Shown one piece after another: positions 47,368 through 59,500 of a stretch of DNA of 64,000 bases. Position numbers and translations under genes: made by a program. Source of the stretch: Beverwykella pulmonaria (taxonomy: Eukaryota > Ascomycota > Dothideomycetes > Pleosporales > Melanommataceae). Location: contig BCHH01000009.1 in the NCBI GenBank assembly GCA_001599595.1, positions 983,561 through 1,047,560 on the forward strand, given 5' to 3'. Positions within the stretch are counted from its first letter, which is position 1. The number at the start of each line of letters is the position of its first letter. The notes under the pieces were generated by a model that saw only the letters and a program-made list of their open reading frames with translations, did not search any database and was not told where the DNA came from.

Positions 47368-48144
47368 GAATAGGGTAATATTCTATGCTCACGGAGCGGA
47401 ATGTTTGCTTGTAAATCTCTATTTTTTTTTAGGCCTTAAGAAATCCGTATGAGAAAAACAAGTTCCACACAATACTAGCCGTATCTATCTTCGAAGCGAT
47501 AGCCATTTTGTAACGGCTTAGGCTTGTCCAGATGTTGCTAGTTGATCCTGGTCAGACAGCTTATAAGCTGCTCTGACTTGATCTGTCCCAGAACAACGCA
47601 TTCGTCGCATGATCATTGTCCCCATCAGAAAACCCTTACATAAAAGAAGTGTAATAAAGTAGATTCTGGAGGGCAGTCTTGGGATCTCCGAATTTACGCT
47701 CCCAATAGATATTGTAAGCAGGACGCTAATTAGTACCGTGGTGCTGATTCAACTTCTCTACCATACACAATAGAATCTTTATACTCCCTCATGATCAGAA
47801 CCCTGCTTACAATTTTATTTCCATGAAACCCTTATAGCGTTCCATATAGCTTTTGATTTAATTATATTGCATCTCTAGTCTGAAAAGATATCAAATTCTT
47901 CGTTTCACCGCTAGTTTTGCGCTTCACGTACTTAAATCCCACGACACTATTTCTATCTTAACAATACTATCACGTCCTGTCGCTAACAAAAAATTAAAAG
48001 ATTGATTCTCAAAGCGTGCGAAAATTTCCTCAACATTTGCAAGGTGTAATCAATCTTATATGTGGTGTAACATGTAAGTCCGCAACAGGGGCCAGAACAC
48101 GCGGCGAGTACTGTTCAGACTGCAGAGCTTTTGCCATATCGGCC
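47368..48144. other. Intergenic, no gene seen
   Basis: This is AT-rich DNA between two convergent genes, with no ORF of note. Confidence 0.5.
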
Positions 48145-49273
48145 TTACTTTCTCAAAAGCGCATCAACCTTCGCTGTGATATCCACGTATAAAAACTCGG
48201 TCCTATTCCCTGCCGTACCTGGACCATTCAACCCCACATCCCCAGAAGGCTCTAAATTAAAGTACACGGCGTCACCGACTTGCAGTGGCGCAGTTGCTCG
48301 TCTCTCCGTCTCGGGCCACGCGACAAGTCCTAGATACTCTGCCGTCTCCCACTCTCCCTTTCGATCTCTGTACACTGACACACCCTGTCCAAGCTCCGCT
48401 ACAAGAAGCACGGTGCCATTGTACATTCGTGGCAGCTGTATAGCATCGGTGGCACCAAGCGTATGTGGAGGCGTAACTGGGATGGGAATCGGCACACCAC
48501 GTTCCGAGCGCATATCGAACCGTAAAATGCCGCCCGTGGCCTGGTCGTTCGTGATGAGCGTCCAGTCTTTTGTGGCGAGACCCTTGAACCCAGGAATTGT
48601 GTGGTTCAGATTGTCGTCCAAATACCATGTCGTAACTTTCTCCCCATTGGCTTCTACTCGAATAATGCTGCTAGGGAATGTACCAACAACGTACACATTG
48701 TTGTCTGGGTCATGTTCAACATCTTGGAAAGCTCCGTATTGGCCTTGGGTGATAGCGGTGAGGTTGTGGCTGTATAGGATGCGACGTGTGGAGGGGTCCC
48801 ATTGCATGATTAAATTCGTTCCTGAGATATCTTGGCCTAAAGTATTGAACGCTGCGCCGGCGTCCACAACAATTGATAGCAGGTTGTTCTGATCATTCAG
48901 TTGCACTCCGCTAACGTGGAGTTCCGGGTTGTGCGTTATTCCTTCAAATTCGATGGCTTCAATGTCGTTCGTGTAGGGGTTGTAGATTCCGACTGAGGCG
49001 TTATACAGAATTCTGTGTCTTGAAGTTAGAACAGAAAAGGAGCGCTATGAGAGTATAAAAAGGTAAGGAATACCCAATGTATAAGACGCAGGCGTTAAAG
49101 TCAAAATCCCCATTTTCAGGATACAGCTGATAGGCCGATACAGTAAAGTTACCGCTAAACGGCGCACATTTCGAGTCCGGGTTAGTAGAGGATGTTAGGT
49201 TTGGAGCACAAGAGGCAATGAAAGGGAAGGTCCCAAAAAGGGTTAACAGAGGTGGCAGTAATTGCATCAACAT
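48145..49273 (-). CDS. Secreted TRI14-like beta-propeller (SMP-30-like) protein
   Basis: Exons 49273-49074 and 49018-48145 close in frame to 357 residues. A signal peptide (MLMQLLPPLLTLFGTFPFIA) is followed by sequence resembling the TRI14 family of trichothecene clusters: YQLYPENGDFDFNACVLYIG, YNASVGIYNPY, EGITHNPELHVSG and VDAGAAFNTLGQDISG. The repeated strands suggest a six-bladed SMP-30/NHL propeller. TRI14 has no settled biochemical role but has been linked to virulence in Fusarium. It flanks the cluster next to the acyltransferase. Its upstream region lacks the TCGGAGTA element, so membership is unsure. Family resemblance is good. Confidence 0.8.
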
Positions 49274-49485
49274 CTTGAGTTGGTGAATTCAAATTCGGCC
49301 CAAAAAGTTTAGATAAATGGATAGATAAACAAGCATGAAGAGCCTCTAGGTCTTTTTATATGTTTGATTTTGCACCGCAAATGGGCACAGTCCTTCACTT
49401 GGATGTGTACACTTCCCATTTTTGATCTCGGCCTTCGGGGCCTTCGCTGCCCGAACGACCGAACGATCCGCCCAAGGAATCGGAG

Positions 49486-49761
49486 ATGACCAAGGAGCCA
49501 CTGGCCTTCCTACTTAACGTAGCAGATTTTGGGAAATTCAATGCAAAAGACCAAGAGTCCGAGATCATAGTCGAGGAGGATGAAGAGGCTGAGATGATTG
49601 AGACTCTCAAAGACATCTGCAACGGAGATTATCGATTTGAGATAGCGGCCGACACTAAACCGACGTATGGTGATATAGGCAACTTCGGCGAGTATGTAGG
49701 ATATCCAGATAGAGAAGGCGACTTAGGATTCTATGATATTGGTCATGTCAATGGAAGTTGA
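49486..49761 (+). CDS. Doubtful small acidic ORF, 91 aa
   Basis: A continuous ORF rich in Asp and Glu (EIIVEEDEEAEMIETLKDI) lies 213 bp upstream of the TRI14-like start. I do not recognise it. It lacks a signal peptide and introns. It could be a small protein or chance; the acidic composition also reflects GA-rich DNA. Confidence 0.2.
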   Translation: MTKEPLAFLLNVADFGKFNAKDQESEIIVEEDEEAEMIETLKDICNGDYRFEIAADTKPTYGDIGNFGEYVGYPDREGDLGFYDIGHVNGS

Positions 49762-50272
49762 AACACGAAGTCGAGGTCTAGTATATATCCTACTGAGACG
49801 ACGCTCGTGTGTTTGAGAGTGTGAGGGTGTGGTAGGTATATAGCTACTTACTCCTCTTAGCTACGGTAACATGTACGAATTCTTGGTGGAAGAGATGTAG
49901 TTTTTGGTGAGATAAGTAGCCTGATGGCGCAATCTTGGAATTTCGTTTCTATTTCATCCTTTTTTTGGCTGCGCAACCACGGACGGTGCTTCCTTTCAAA
50001 TACATTATATCTTTTGGGAAAATGGTGCTTGGGGCCTAAAGGGAGGGGTCTGTCCAAATGTGTTTAGCCAGAATATCAGTTCTCGTCGCCGTTAAAGGTG
50101 ACAAATATAATGCAGCATAGTAATTGTTGGTTTCACAGGGCTATTGCAATAGCAATCGTTGGGTTCTCAAAGGTGGTAATAATTCATGTCTGTGTCTGCC
50201 TTGAAGCGGTGTAGCAGAGGGAATCCCATCAACCTCACCGCCGCGTGCACTAGCCTAGTATGGCTAGTGCTC

Positions 50273-50340
50273 CACGTGTCCACACGTGATTGGTACCTCC
50301 ACACGTGATTCCCACGTGATTCCCACGTTCTATATATATT
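50273..50340 (+). promoter_or_regulatory. Four CACGTG E-boxes followed by TATATATA
   Basis: CACGTG occurs at 50273, 50283, 50302 and 50313, with TATATATATT from 50331. No gene starts directly downstream that I trust, so it may be an orphan promoter or part of an old LTR. Confidence 0.4.
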
Positions 50341-50646
50341 CCAACAGTAATACTTGTCATTCCACTAATTCGTGATGAGACCATTTATTTGCGCAAGGTA
50401 CTCACAGGACCGCCAATACTGTCCAACTCTATCTAATTCCACATGTAAGATTTTACATTGGCACTTAATTTGCTTAGGCGCGATCCACGAAATCCACGAC
50501 CCAATTTGAAATAATAATCGCAGAAGCACGACCAAAGCATTTTTGTATCTATCTTAATCCCAAACACAGATGCATCGTACTTCTCTTCGAATATACACAA
50601 AGCATCCTTCACTGGTTCGCATTTACAGAAACTAATCGCAATAATC

Positions 50647-51145
50647 ATGTCATTCATCACTCACCATACTCTTCTAGCCCTCCTCGCTGCCCGCTCCTCG
50701 CCTCTCCACCCACTATCCCATTGTACCCAGAAGTTATCCCTGGCCCTAGCCAGCTAAGTCTCCCTAAACTCAACGTTACACCGACCCAGCTTTACAAAAA
50801 AGGTAAGTCTATTATAGCCAGCCAAATCAAATTCAACGGTAAGACTTCAACTTTGTCCCTGTCTTATCTCCTGATACCAACATAGTGAACCAGCGCCAAG
50901 GAAACGGCAACAAGAACTACCTAGCTACCTCGCCAACATCTACAACGTCGCCGCCATCTACGCTTATGCGCATCCCCAAGGAGAGTATCCACTGCTCAAT
51001 TGCGGCAGTTTTTCTGACGAGGTGGGGAGCTGGAGTCAGTTTGCGATAATATCTTACAGTGTCCTTATGTTTGTTATGTACAGCAGACAATTGAAGGGCA
51101 AAGGGACAATATTCATCAGCCCCATTAGAACCAAGGAATAAATCA
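50647..51145 (+). pseudogene. Possible broken secreted-protein gene
   Basis: MSFITHHTLLALLAAR looks like a signal peptide, but protein-like sequence then continues in another frame (PEVIPGPSQLSLPKLNVTPT). A good donor (GTAAGT, 50803) and acceptor (ACATAG, 50885) follow. After them the best protein-like reading (PSYLANIYNVAAIYAYAHPQ, GEYPLLNCGSFSDEVGSW) is in yet another frame. Two frame changes suggest decay. The family is not recognised and the whole call is tentative. Confidence 0.27.
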
Positions 51146-52056
51146 CCTGCAGCACCACAACTATGTAGAGTGTCGATGTGGAGAAAGTTGTAGCAAACCG
51201 CAACTCCAGTAGTGGATAGGCAGAAGCTGCTGGGAACAAGTCAGGAGTCAATAAGTTTGGCATGTAGTTTGTATAAGAGAATTACCGTGTTGCAATCTTC
51301 TTCGGCTCACTTCTTTCGGTGTCTGGGTTGCGCTTTCTCGACGCGTCTCGCATGTTGGTAACCCCTCATATCAATTGCAAGCTTCACTTTTTGTCCTTCT
51401 TATGATCGACCGTCTGTGCTCTGTGGTGAAAATGAAGACTCTGGTCTTGACACCACCTATATCCTACTTCCGGTCCATAAAGTCCTCGCCCTGCTGCCGA
51501 TGTGTTCAAAGAGCTGTGCGAGTCGGTATTTGGACACTAGAAAGAGGCAGCGCAGGCTTCACAGGTTAATGTAAAAATTTGTTACATCTAACGGGATTAG
51601 ACTAATTATTGGAGAGCAATGCAGAGATAGAAATTATGCGTGCACACCTGAAGAAACTTCAAGCCTCGCGTTACAAGAAAGAAGTTGGACGTCAACTTCA
51701 AACTCTATCCATGTGTATGCGTATGCTTCAAGACAGAAAGGTGACATATTGTTCGGCTATCTACAATTAGCTATGCGGATATTTCTTCCTACTGCCCTTA
51801 TTTCCTCCTGACTAATCTATGACACTGAACGAGCCCTTCGTCCTGTGCGCTAAAATGCAAGCGGCATATTTGTTCAAGATATCCACGCAAGTTGCCACGC
51901 AAGTTGCAAGACCGAACCAACGATCTCTATTCAATGATGCAGTCCTACTGCATCCGCTATTCGACCTTGTCTGGCTATAGACGATGGCGAGTGATAATTT
52001 GTAGGGGACCAGTGCAAATTTCTGCATCGTGTTGACCTTTCGTATGTTGGCAAGGA

Positions 52057-52417
52057 AATCGCCGTGAATTGGCCGAATCGTTCTACAAGAGTCTCGGATA
52101 CAGAAGGCCCGTTCGCGTTCCTGTCAAGATATTGGAGACCTCACACATCCTTCTCATAACTGATCCGTTTAGCGTTGGACTCCCTATCGGAGTCTATGTT
52201 AAAACATACGATTCAATGAGACCCAGCCATCAGGCAATCACAACAATTGCGGGCGACGGCGAGATTAGAGAGTTTTACCGACGCTTCGGAGGCTCTGAAA
52301 TCTTTTTAAGAGAACAGCGGATTAGAAGTGATCAACGCGTTCAATCCAGAGCAGGACCTTGAAAAAATTACTGTCATTCTAGAGAACTTCGGACCCACTC
52401 ATAAAATCCTTAAGTGA
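52057..52417 (+). pseudogene. Possible degraded ORF fragment
   Basis: One frame reads ELAESFYKSLGYRR...REFYRRFGGSEIFLREQR and then shifts at about 52320 to GLEVINAFNPEQDLEKITVI, ending in a stop. The two parts look like one protein interrupted by a single-base change. No family is assigned. Confidence 0.22.
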
Positions 52418-53421
52418 AAGGGTCACCATATCGTTTCAGCAATACTTCGCGAGTGGCGCTCTTGATACCGGAAGCTCTCATACACTTCATCGTATCAGGT
52501 TTGGCTTGAAGGTGTGAGCGTCTTCCTTATTTGTCAAGCCTATGCAACAGAGATTTCAATGTTAGGGCGCAAGTCAAGCACCCTTCGCAGTGCCTTTTAA
52601 GGCCAACCAACGATCTCTCGTTGGGTAATGAGCCCATAAGAAGTATAGTATCGCAACTCTCGGATGCCAAAACTTTACAAATAGTACGCCGTAGCGAAGA
52701 GCTACTTTGCCGGTTTTGAAGGAACCCCCATTTAATGGCGGCCTTACCAAACTACAAATCCTAAAATTCCAATAGAACACATGTCATAGACCGAATCCGC
52801 CTCAGGCACTGGTTTAAGGCTTGGATGCATGGTGCAGGGAACGGGTCTTAGTTTCTCTGTCAGCTACTTGCTTCGTCATCACTTAACGCGGCATATATAT
52901 AGGCATTCAGACACCACGCCCATCAAAATGAACCATCGAATGAATCACCATTGAACCGACAACCCCACCGAACATACGACCCTCACTCTAACGACATCAC
53001 GAACATCCTGTCTTTCATCACACGTCTCCTTCTTTCCTTCGGTAGGTAGATATAATGAAATTACAACAGTCTATTACCAAACCTCACCTTGATCCTCCCT
53101 CCTTCAGTGCATTGCTGCTTCGGACATCGCATGGCTGCGAGTCGCCTTCTACCCTCGTATCACGCCTCTACTCAACCACAATAGAACATTAAATAGTCGC
53201 ATTAAGTTGGGTGATCGAGATGGACGATACCAGGACGTGTTGCCAGTATAATGGATATCCTTTCGATTCGTCTCCCAGACTTTGAATCTACATTGTCAAT
53301 AGCTTTACCCTAATCGAGATCATTCCTGCAATTGAGTCCATGTCTACTCTTTATTCAATTCCTTCTCCCTATCCCCTTCTTCCAGACCCGTAATTCCATT
53401 ATTCCATATCTTTTCCATAGC

Positions 53422-54042
53422 TTATCCTAACTGTCCTCTTACCGCGCCTGCAAGTGCAAGGCTTGAGTGCGTATCTGACATGAACTTCTTAGGATCTGCC
53501 TCAATCTGGCTAACATAGAAGCCTTCGCCAGTGTCCTTGCCGTCCATCACAACGCCCGTTTCAAACGGCCCAGTGATGCATCCCACGCTCTGCCTCGTAG
53601 TACTTGTAATCCCACCAATTATCTCCGGGTTAGGGAATGCGATGCGAGGGGGCCCCGAGGCGCCAACGAGTGCTTCGTGGATATGCGTTGCTGTGATAGC
53701 CGGAGAGCTGAATTCGCCAGAGAAGTTGTGGAGTGTGATGTTATAGCAGATTGTATTAGTGTGGGAGTTGATACCGAAGTGGAAGGTGCCTGATGCACCG
53801 GCTATGCCACCAGTGGGAGTGGTGCCATTGACAACTTGCTCGGGTGTGGCGTGCACTGCATGGATCGACGTGAATGTAAATAGGTCACCTCCGCCGCTTA
53901 TCGCGTTGGCGGAGGTGGAGTCTTGATTGAGATCGATGTTAAGTTGGAGAGAGATCTTTCCGGAGCTAAGATCTACAGGGACGGCGGTTGTATACATGAA
54001 AAGTAGGGAGGGAACCAAAAGCGTAAATGTCGTGATTTTCAT
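53422..54042 (-). CDS. Secreted CHRD-domain protein, 206 aa
   Basis: This is an intronless ORF with a signal peptide (MKITTFTLLVPSLLFMYTTA). The mature part carries CHRD-like features: a beta-rich chain with TATHIHEALVGASGPP, where the HIHE element is typical, and a C-terminal ALAGAVRGQLG. CHRD domains were first described in chordin and occur in many microbial secreted proteins of unclear function. There are two cysteines (CYN, GCITG). The gene is isolated, with long non-coding flanks. Confidence 0.8.
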   Translation of the reverse strand: MKITTFTLLVPSLLFMYTTAVPVDLSSGKISLQLNIDLNQDSTSANAISGGGDLFTFTSIHAVHATPEQVVNGTTPTGGIAGASGTFHFGINSHTNTICYNITLHNFSGEFSSPAITATHIHEALVGASGPPRIAFPNPEIIGGITSTTRQSVGCITGPFETGVVMDGKDTGEGFYVSQIEADPKKFMSDTHSSLALAGAVRGQLG

Positions 54043-57000
54043 TTTGGGTGGAATGGTGGCTGGTCAACAGGCAAATATTAATAAGTGATTACGCTGAGGG
54101 GTCAAGGAATGGAAATCGAGCAAATGATTAAGAAGAAAATAAAAGAATGTAGCGAAAACGAAAGGCTTGAAGCGAGACTGTTCAACAGTGTGCCTGAAGA
54201 AAGCAAAATTGTTGCTCCGGCTGCGTCTTTTTATATCATTTCATTTCATCCTTTGCCAAATTCACGCACCTGCAAGCCAAGTTGCGTGCAGTGTCTTGGG
54301 GGAGTAAAATGCAGTACCTGATGCGTGACGCGTGCGCCCAGGCACGTTGTCGTTCGGCGGAAGCGTAGAGGCTAAAAGTGCCGAAGGGGACAAGACGTTT
54401 CACGGATCCTTGGCGGCGAGAGCATCCGGCTTGTGGTGAGCACAAATACATCATAAACAACAACTGCTCGATGCGCAGCGCCTTGAATGAGTGAATGGAT
54501 GCCGTTCGTTTGAAATTTTCTTTCTCTCCTTAAATATGTCAGGTTTTTTGAGTGAAGAGGAGACTATGGCATTTGACCTCAATTCGTTGGGGAACCGCTC
54601 CGCTCCCATGCCGAGAGATTCATCTCCTGCGCCTTGGCAACACTGCGCTCCGCCCACGCCAAGCGGGAGGAATGCGATGCAATGAACACAGAATAGACCC
54701 TAATCATTCCTCTGTGTTTTCAATTGTCTCGAGTCTCCTGGGTTGACTTTCTCTTATCGCTGGTCATCCGCTCCAGCGTGGTGGTCTTCTGGCGCACAAG
54801 GCTCATCGCGAATCATGCAGGAAGGCGTTCGCGGGGGCGTAATTTTCATGTGGGTGGCGTTATAGCGCTTAAGGAAAAGTCTCAGCATGTAACTCGAGGT
54901 GAATATGGTAAAATTCAAGACGTGTGGAGGATTTCTATTGCTTCAAAATCGAAGTACCTATGGTATGTTCCGTTACGGCGGTTGTTCCGTTACGGGCGGA
55001 TGGACGTTAGTTATAACGACTTTGCCTATACGCGGCATAGTCATATCTGCAAGAAGACGCTTACCGAAAAAAGACTTGAGATATAGATAGGAATACAGAC
55101 GTGTGCTTAGAGGATCCTAGGATCCTAATTCCAATTAGATTTGCGATAGAGATCTATTCACTACTACTTATACTAAAGAGATGGTGTGAATGATGACAGG
55201 TTGTCTAATACGCATTCTAACTTCGAGAACATATCCAGGTTGAGAAGCTATTTAATAGCCGAAACACTATGCCATCTTCAGTTTTAAATGAAGGCATTTG
55301 TAAGAGAAACTGGTTTCACTGAGTTTCCTGAAGACGGAATATGTTGCGGGACAGCTATTCACGTGCCCAGAGTGGGCCCCTGTATATACAGCCACTTTTT
55401 AGCCATCTTCTTCAATTCATCTCAATGCCCATGTAACTGACGCGCCTTAAGATACATCGTGAGTTACATAGGAAGTTCTTTGTATTCATTGAGAAGCCCA
55501 TGGCTGCCCTGGAGAGCCAGGATGAGGGTCGACTGCTGGTCTTCTGTGTATAGCTGCACTACCACGCATTGAGTCGCCCTGATGTTGTGGATGCACAGTT
55601 GTGCAAGGCGAATGAGCAGAGCGTTGCGTTGCCCGTTGACCGGTCCGTCACCCGTGCCGAAAAGTACGCCCATGCAAGCATGGGAACTAAGAGCACGGTT
55701 CCTTCGGGGACCTACCTCGATGGATGGGTAAGCTCGCAAAAGCCGCATGCTGATTGAATGAACGGTCAACTCGGCCCCATAGACTATAGCCTTGCGATCG
55801 GTTCCTGGATCCGCAAGCTCGCAGAAACTGCCCTCTGATCGTATCAAAGGCGGACTTGACCCCAGTGAGCCTTTGGGTCCTACACAAACTCGTGTTTAAC
55901 GTGTATGCGATTATAGCTCGCCGGCGCTAGAAGATTAGAGATGGATGCCTGGCACCGACCGACGGTCGGAATTGTACACTCCGAAAAATGTAACTAGCAA
56001 GATGGAGATCACCGCCTGCCTCCATGACAGCTTGAGATATATCCATCATAAAAAAGAACTAGCGGATTTCTAGAAGCAGGCATTGCTCCCCGTGCGCAGC
56101 TTTGTATAATGTCTGAGTGTAAGAAAGGGCATGAATTACACCGACAGCCCCACCTCGCTTGGCCAAACACCTCGTATTCAGGCCTAGGCGAGGGAATAAC
56201 ACACCACCATATTTGCACACCCCTCATTCCCGCGTAGACCTGAGGCTACTCGCCAACACGATGACCTGACCCAACAGCCAGGTCATCCAATCCTTCGCCC
56301 AAATTTCCGCCACGTGCGGATCCTTCCCGGGATGCTTGTTTCGACATACCAAGCCCTCTATCCTAAAGCTTTCCGCCCCTAATGCTTCTAGTTGCTAACC
56401 TGAAAATCTGCTAATGGCAGGACTGCAAAATATGCTACAGTGCCACTCTTTTCTGCCAGTGAACATGCGTTTTCAGGATTGCTAGCCAGGAACGTCAGAA
56501 CATTCCGCGCTCACGCCACAATCTGTCCTTTCTTAATACTCTCCCGTGGTTGCATTGCAGGCGAGAAGATTCCGATACTCCTTGCAGTCCCTTGAACCCC
56601 CTAGGACTTTAGAGTTGGAGGGACAGAATTACTGCCATGTAGCCTATCATTGATGCGTTGCTTTAAACGTGTCAGGCACTACATCAGATCACCTACTGGT
56701 ATATCCTAAAATTGGCGAGAGGAACTATACAGCACTAGAGTAGTCCATCAACGCTATTGCATATTGTTCAAAGTGTTGAGTACCGTGAGCGCGATTTCCC
56801 TACTCTAGGTAAATGCAGCATCTCGTGTTCCCGGGGACGCGATAGGCCCTACTACGGCTGAGGATGTACAATAAATTAAAAAGGTGATTAGAAGCTAGAC
56901 GCGTGTAACGTCGAACGGTTGGCTGGCATTCTGAAAGGAAAATGGGCTCAGTAGCTTTCCTGTGCACTTCACACCATATGCTAGAATTGGAAGAGCAATG

Positions 57001-57211
57001 GCGACTACATCAGTCTACTGAGGAGTATAAGAAGACTGCCGAAACCCTTTGATCTATCCACCACCGCAGCAACAACTCCTCAGTTCAACAAAGACAACTC
57101 ACACCACTCAAAACACTCTACTCTAGGTACGCCTGTCCCCCTACTCTCAACATCCAAACACTCCATACGCCTCTCACGCAGTTACTCACCCCTCCTAGCC
57201 CCTCTCCAAAA
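54043..57211. other. Long intergenic stretch, no gene seen
   Basis: Scattered ORFs under 130 codons have no domains or splice support. I see no RNA gene. A TATA-like TATAAG near 57028 probably serves the small secreted protein at 57212. Confidence 0.5.
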
Positions 57212-57526
57212 ATGAGGTTCACCGCCCTCCTCGCCGCCGCTCTCCTCTCGCACCTCGCAGCCGCCGCTCCCGCGGCCTGCAGCTGCACCCACAACGGCGA
57301 CGCCGGCCGCTGGAACGACTCCGACGACCCAGCCACCCGCCTGACCTCCCTCTGCGACAACGGAGGCGGCTGCTGGCAGGCCCAGGCCGGCCGCATGTGC
57401 GTCAGCGGCGACTTGAGCCAGTGCCAGTGCGCTGAGCAGGCGGCTCAGGACTGGCAGTCTTGGCACAACGATTGGTTCCTGTGGTCTGCTATCACTTGCG
57501 GTGGACTTTCTGTCACTATCACCTAA
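57212..57526 (+). CDS. Small cysteine-rich secreted protein, 104 aa (effector-like)
   Basis: A single-exon ORF has a clear signal peptide (MRFTALLAAALLSHLAAAAP). The mature chain of about 85 residues has eight cysteines (ACSC, SLCDN, GGCW, RMCVSG, SQCQC, ITCGG), enough for four disulfides, and several tryptophans. No known family is recognised. The size, secretion signal and cysteine content match fungal effector candidates or small antimicrobial proteins. It stands alone in a gene-poor stretch. A long antisense ORF (57182-57754) is a GC-rich shadow. Confidence 0.75.
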   Translation: MRFTALLAAALLSHLAAAAPAACSCTHNGDAGRWNDSDDPATRLTSLCDNGGGCWQAQAGRMCVSGDLSQCQCAEQAAQDWQSWHNDWFLWSAITCGGLSVTIT

Positions 57527-58559
57527 GTTGGCTGTCGGAGCTGGGAGATGCGGCGAGGGTTGGCTGGCTCTGTTTGCTTTAGCGGATGGGTGACTTTCTC
57601 CATTGGGATCTGGGATGGAAGGCTGACTTTGCTTGTCGCGGCGGGATCTCAGGTGGTGTTTATTTCTTGTTGTGGTAGATTTGGGGCAGTGTTTTTGATT
57701 CTGGTGGCTTGCGGTCTGGATGGAATAATATGTGGTCCTAATCAAGAAAAGCAAAAGCAGGGCACCTGCAAATGAATCCTATTACCTGCTTTTGGATGAC
57801 TTGCCACTTTATATACTTGGGGGTGAACTGTGCTATGTAACAAGTCTTGAGGCTGGGCTGTAGATCTGGAGTTTTGTGCATGATAGGGATTGGGTGTTAG
57901 GCGCAAGAGACGAGCGTGAGGCACACGATCAAATTGAGTTTGTGGCGGACTGTGACCGCTGGGGTATTTCTGAAGAAGACATGTTGAATAATTGAATAGA
58001 GTTCATGGTATGGTCTTTGACAAGGATAGGTTTTTCTTAGCTGCTATGAAGCCTCTTCTATCGTTACTATGCTGACGGGTGGCATACATTCCCTTGTCCG
58101 ATTGCACCGCAATCAACCTTTTCAAACCTTGACCTCCAATGGAAAATGGACGTATTTATTCGAGCAAGTGCCAGAAATCGGCGTTAATCGATGTCAACCT
58201 CCATCTTTCATATTGCCATTGCTATCCATACGCTAATGATCATTGAGATTGTTGCGGGGGCTTGGGGGCTGAGGTGGGCTTTCCTACATTGACTTGCAGC
58301 CGAAGCATGGCAATACAGTCTAGCATAATCCCCATACGAAATGGTTGTCTTTTATGGTCTATTAGCTCTGCCACAGGTGAAGGTTTTCAGGGGCGAACGG
58401 AGCCGTATAATGCGGTGGGGCAGAAAATTGCTTCCTGCCACCGTGGGGTATGTCTGGCCTGACATCATTACCTTGTTGTGTATGGGTGAGGCTGGTTCAG
58501 CTATTCTCCCACCTCCTCTTCGTACCTCACAGTATCAGTTCAGGTCACCTCTCGTGACG

Positions 58560-58930
58560 GTGCCGCTCGCCAGCTCGACCACGCGTTACATGAATACGTA
58601 TCAGAGGCGAGGGCATCAGGCGGTGAGCTCAACCACGAGCATCCCAGGAACATGCACGACGATGGCGCACGGTCAGCTCAACCACGTCGGACGACGTGGG
58701 CGCGCCATGTCATACCGCCCTCTCAGGACATGCTCGGTCGGCCGCGGCCTAGACCGTACCCTTCTGTATATAGGACCGTTCTCCCTGAGTACCTCTTCTC
58801 TCTCAATCTTAGTGTACTTGAAATAGAGCCTACTTATCCTTTCATTTGCCTTCGGCATCCACGATAGTGAAGACCGTGCTCATCATCACATTTACCAAGA
58901 TCCATACTAGTTAGAAACACTCTGCTTTTT
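58560..58930 (+). mobile_element. LTR-like segment A (possible solo LTR)
   Basis: Three copies of AGCTCRACCACG (58572, 58626, 58675) precede TATATAGG (58767) and a CT-rich block with TCTCAATCTT (58801). This looks like the U3-TATA-R layout of a retrotransposon LTR. No target-site duplication or internal region was identified. Confidence 0.3.
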
Positions 58931-59129
58931 GAGCTCAACTTAGTCTTAAAGACATCTCTTAACGTCTCAAGATCTAACTACAAGCTTGACCTATCGCAAT
59001 CAAGTACTCTATAAGAATACAACATCTCTATTTCACGCGCCTCCTATTCAGATCGCGCTTATTTACAAGACGCCTCCTCGGCCTCCATCATGCTCATCAG
59101 CTTTTTGCTTATTAATCGCTCAAACCTGG

Positions 59130-59500
59130 GGGGCGGTTTCACAGTGCATCACGTGCACCGTATGCTTAGTCTGTCACGTATATCACGTGTTCCACTATGT
59201 CACGTGTATCACGTATGTCACGTGTCTCACATGACATACCATATGTCCTATTCTAGCTAGCTCACCCTTCATGGGTATATATAGTCGTCGTGCGAGCAGT
59301 CAGCTCTTCACGGCTTTCTCAATCTTTATACACACTTTCCATCAGACAGTTGACTTCCGCCTCTACTCGTGACATAGTCACACCTCCTGATTACTCATGG
59401 CTGTATATATGCTTGTTGATCTCCATAGCTTCTCAATCAACTCAGTCCCTCATTATTATTTCGTCCATATAAAGTGACCACAAACTCCAACACTACATAT
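59130..59500 (+). mobile_element. LTR-like segment B with CACGTG array
   Basis: Four CACGTG (59150, 59184, 59201, 59219) and two CACGTA (59175, 59210) lie within 75 bp, followed by TATATATAG (59275) and TCTCAATCTT (59317). The layout matches segment A. It could instead be an orphan promoter bound by a bHLH factor. Confidence 0.3.

Larger units (their letters stand above)
49762..53421. other. Gene-poor stretch with degraded ORF fragments
   Basis: 3.7 kb hold no complete gene. I see a CACGTG cluster with a TATA run (50273-50340), a possible broken secreted-protein gene (50647-51145) and a broken ORF near 52057-52417. The remainder shows nothing recognisable. Confidence 0.5.

Noticed and set aside
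54724..55086. 120-codon plus-strand ORF in the right arm
   Set aside because: No family resemblance, no secretion signal, and it lies in sequence without other coding features.
57182..57754. 190-codon minus-strand ORF over the small secreted protein
   Set aside because: Low-complexity Ala/Val/Gly sequence antisense to a GC-rich gene with a clear signal peptide; a shadow ORF.
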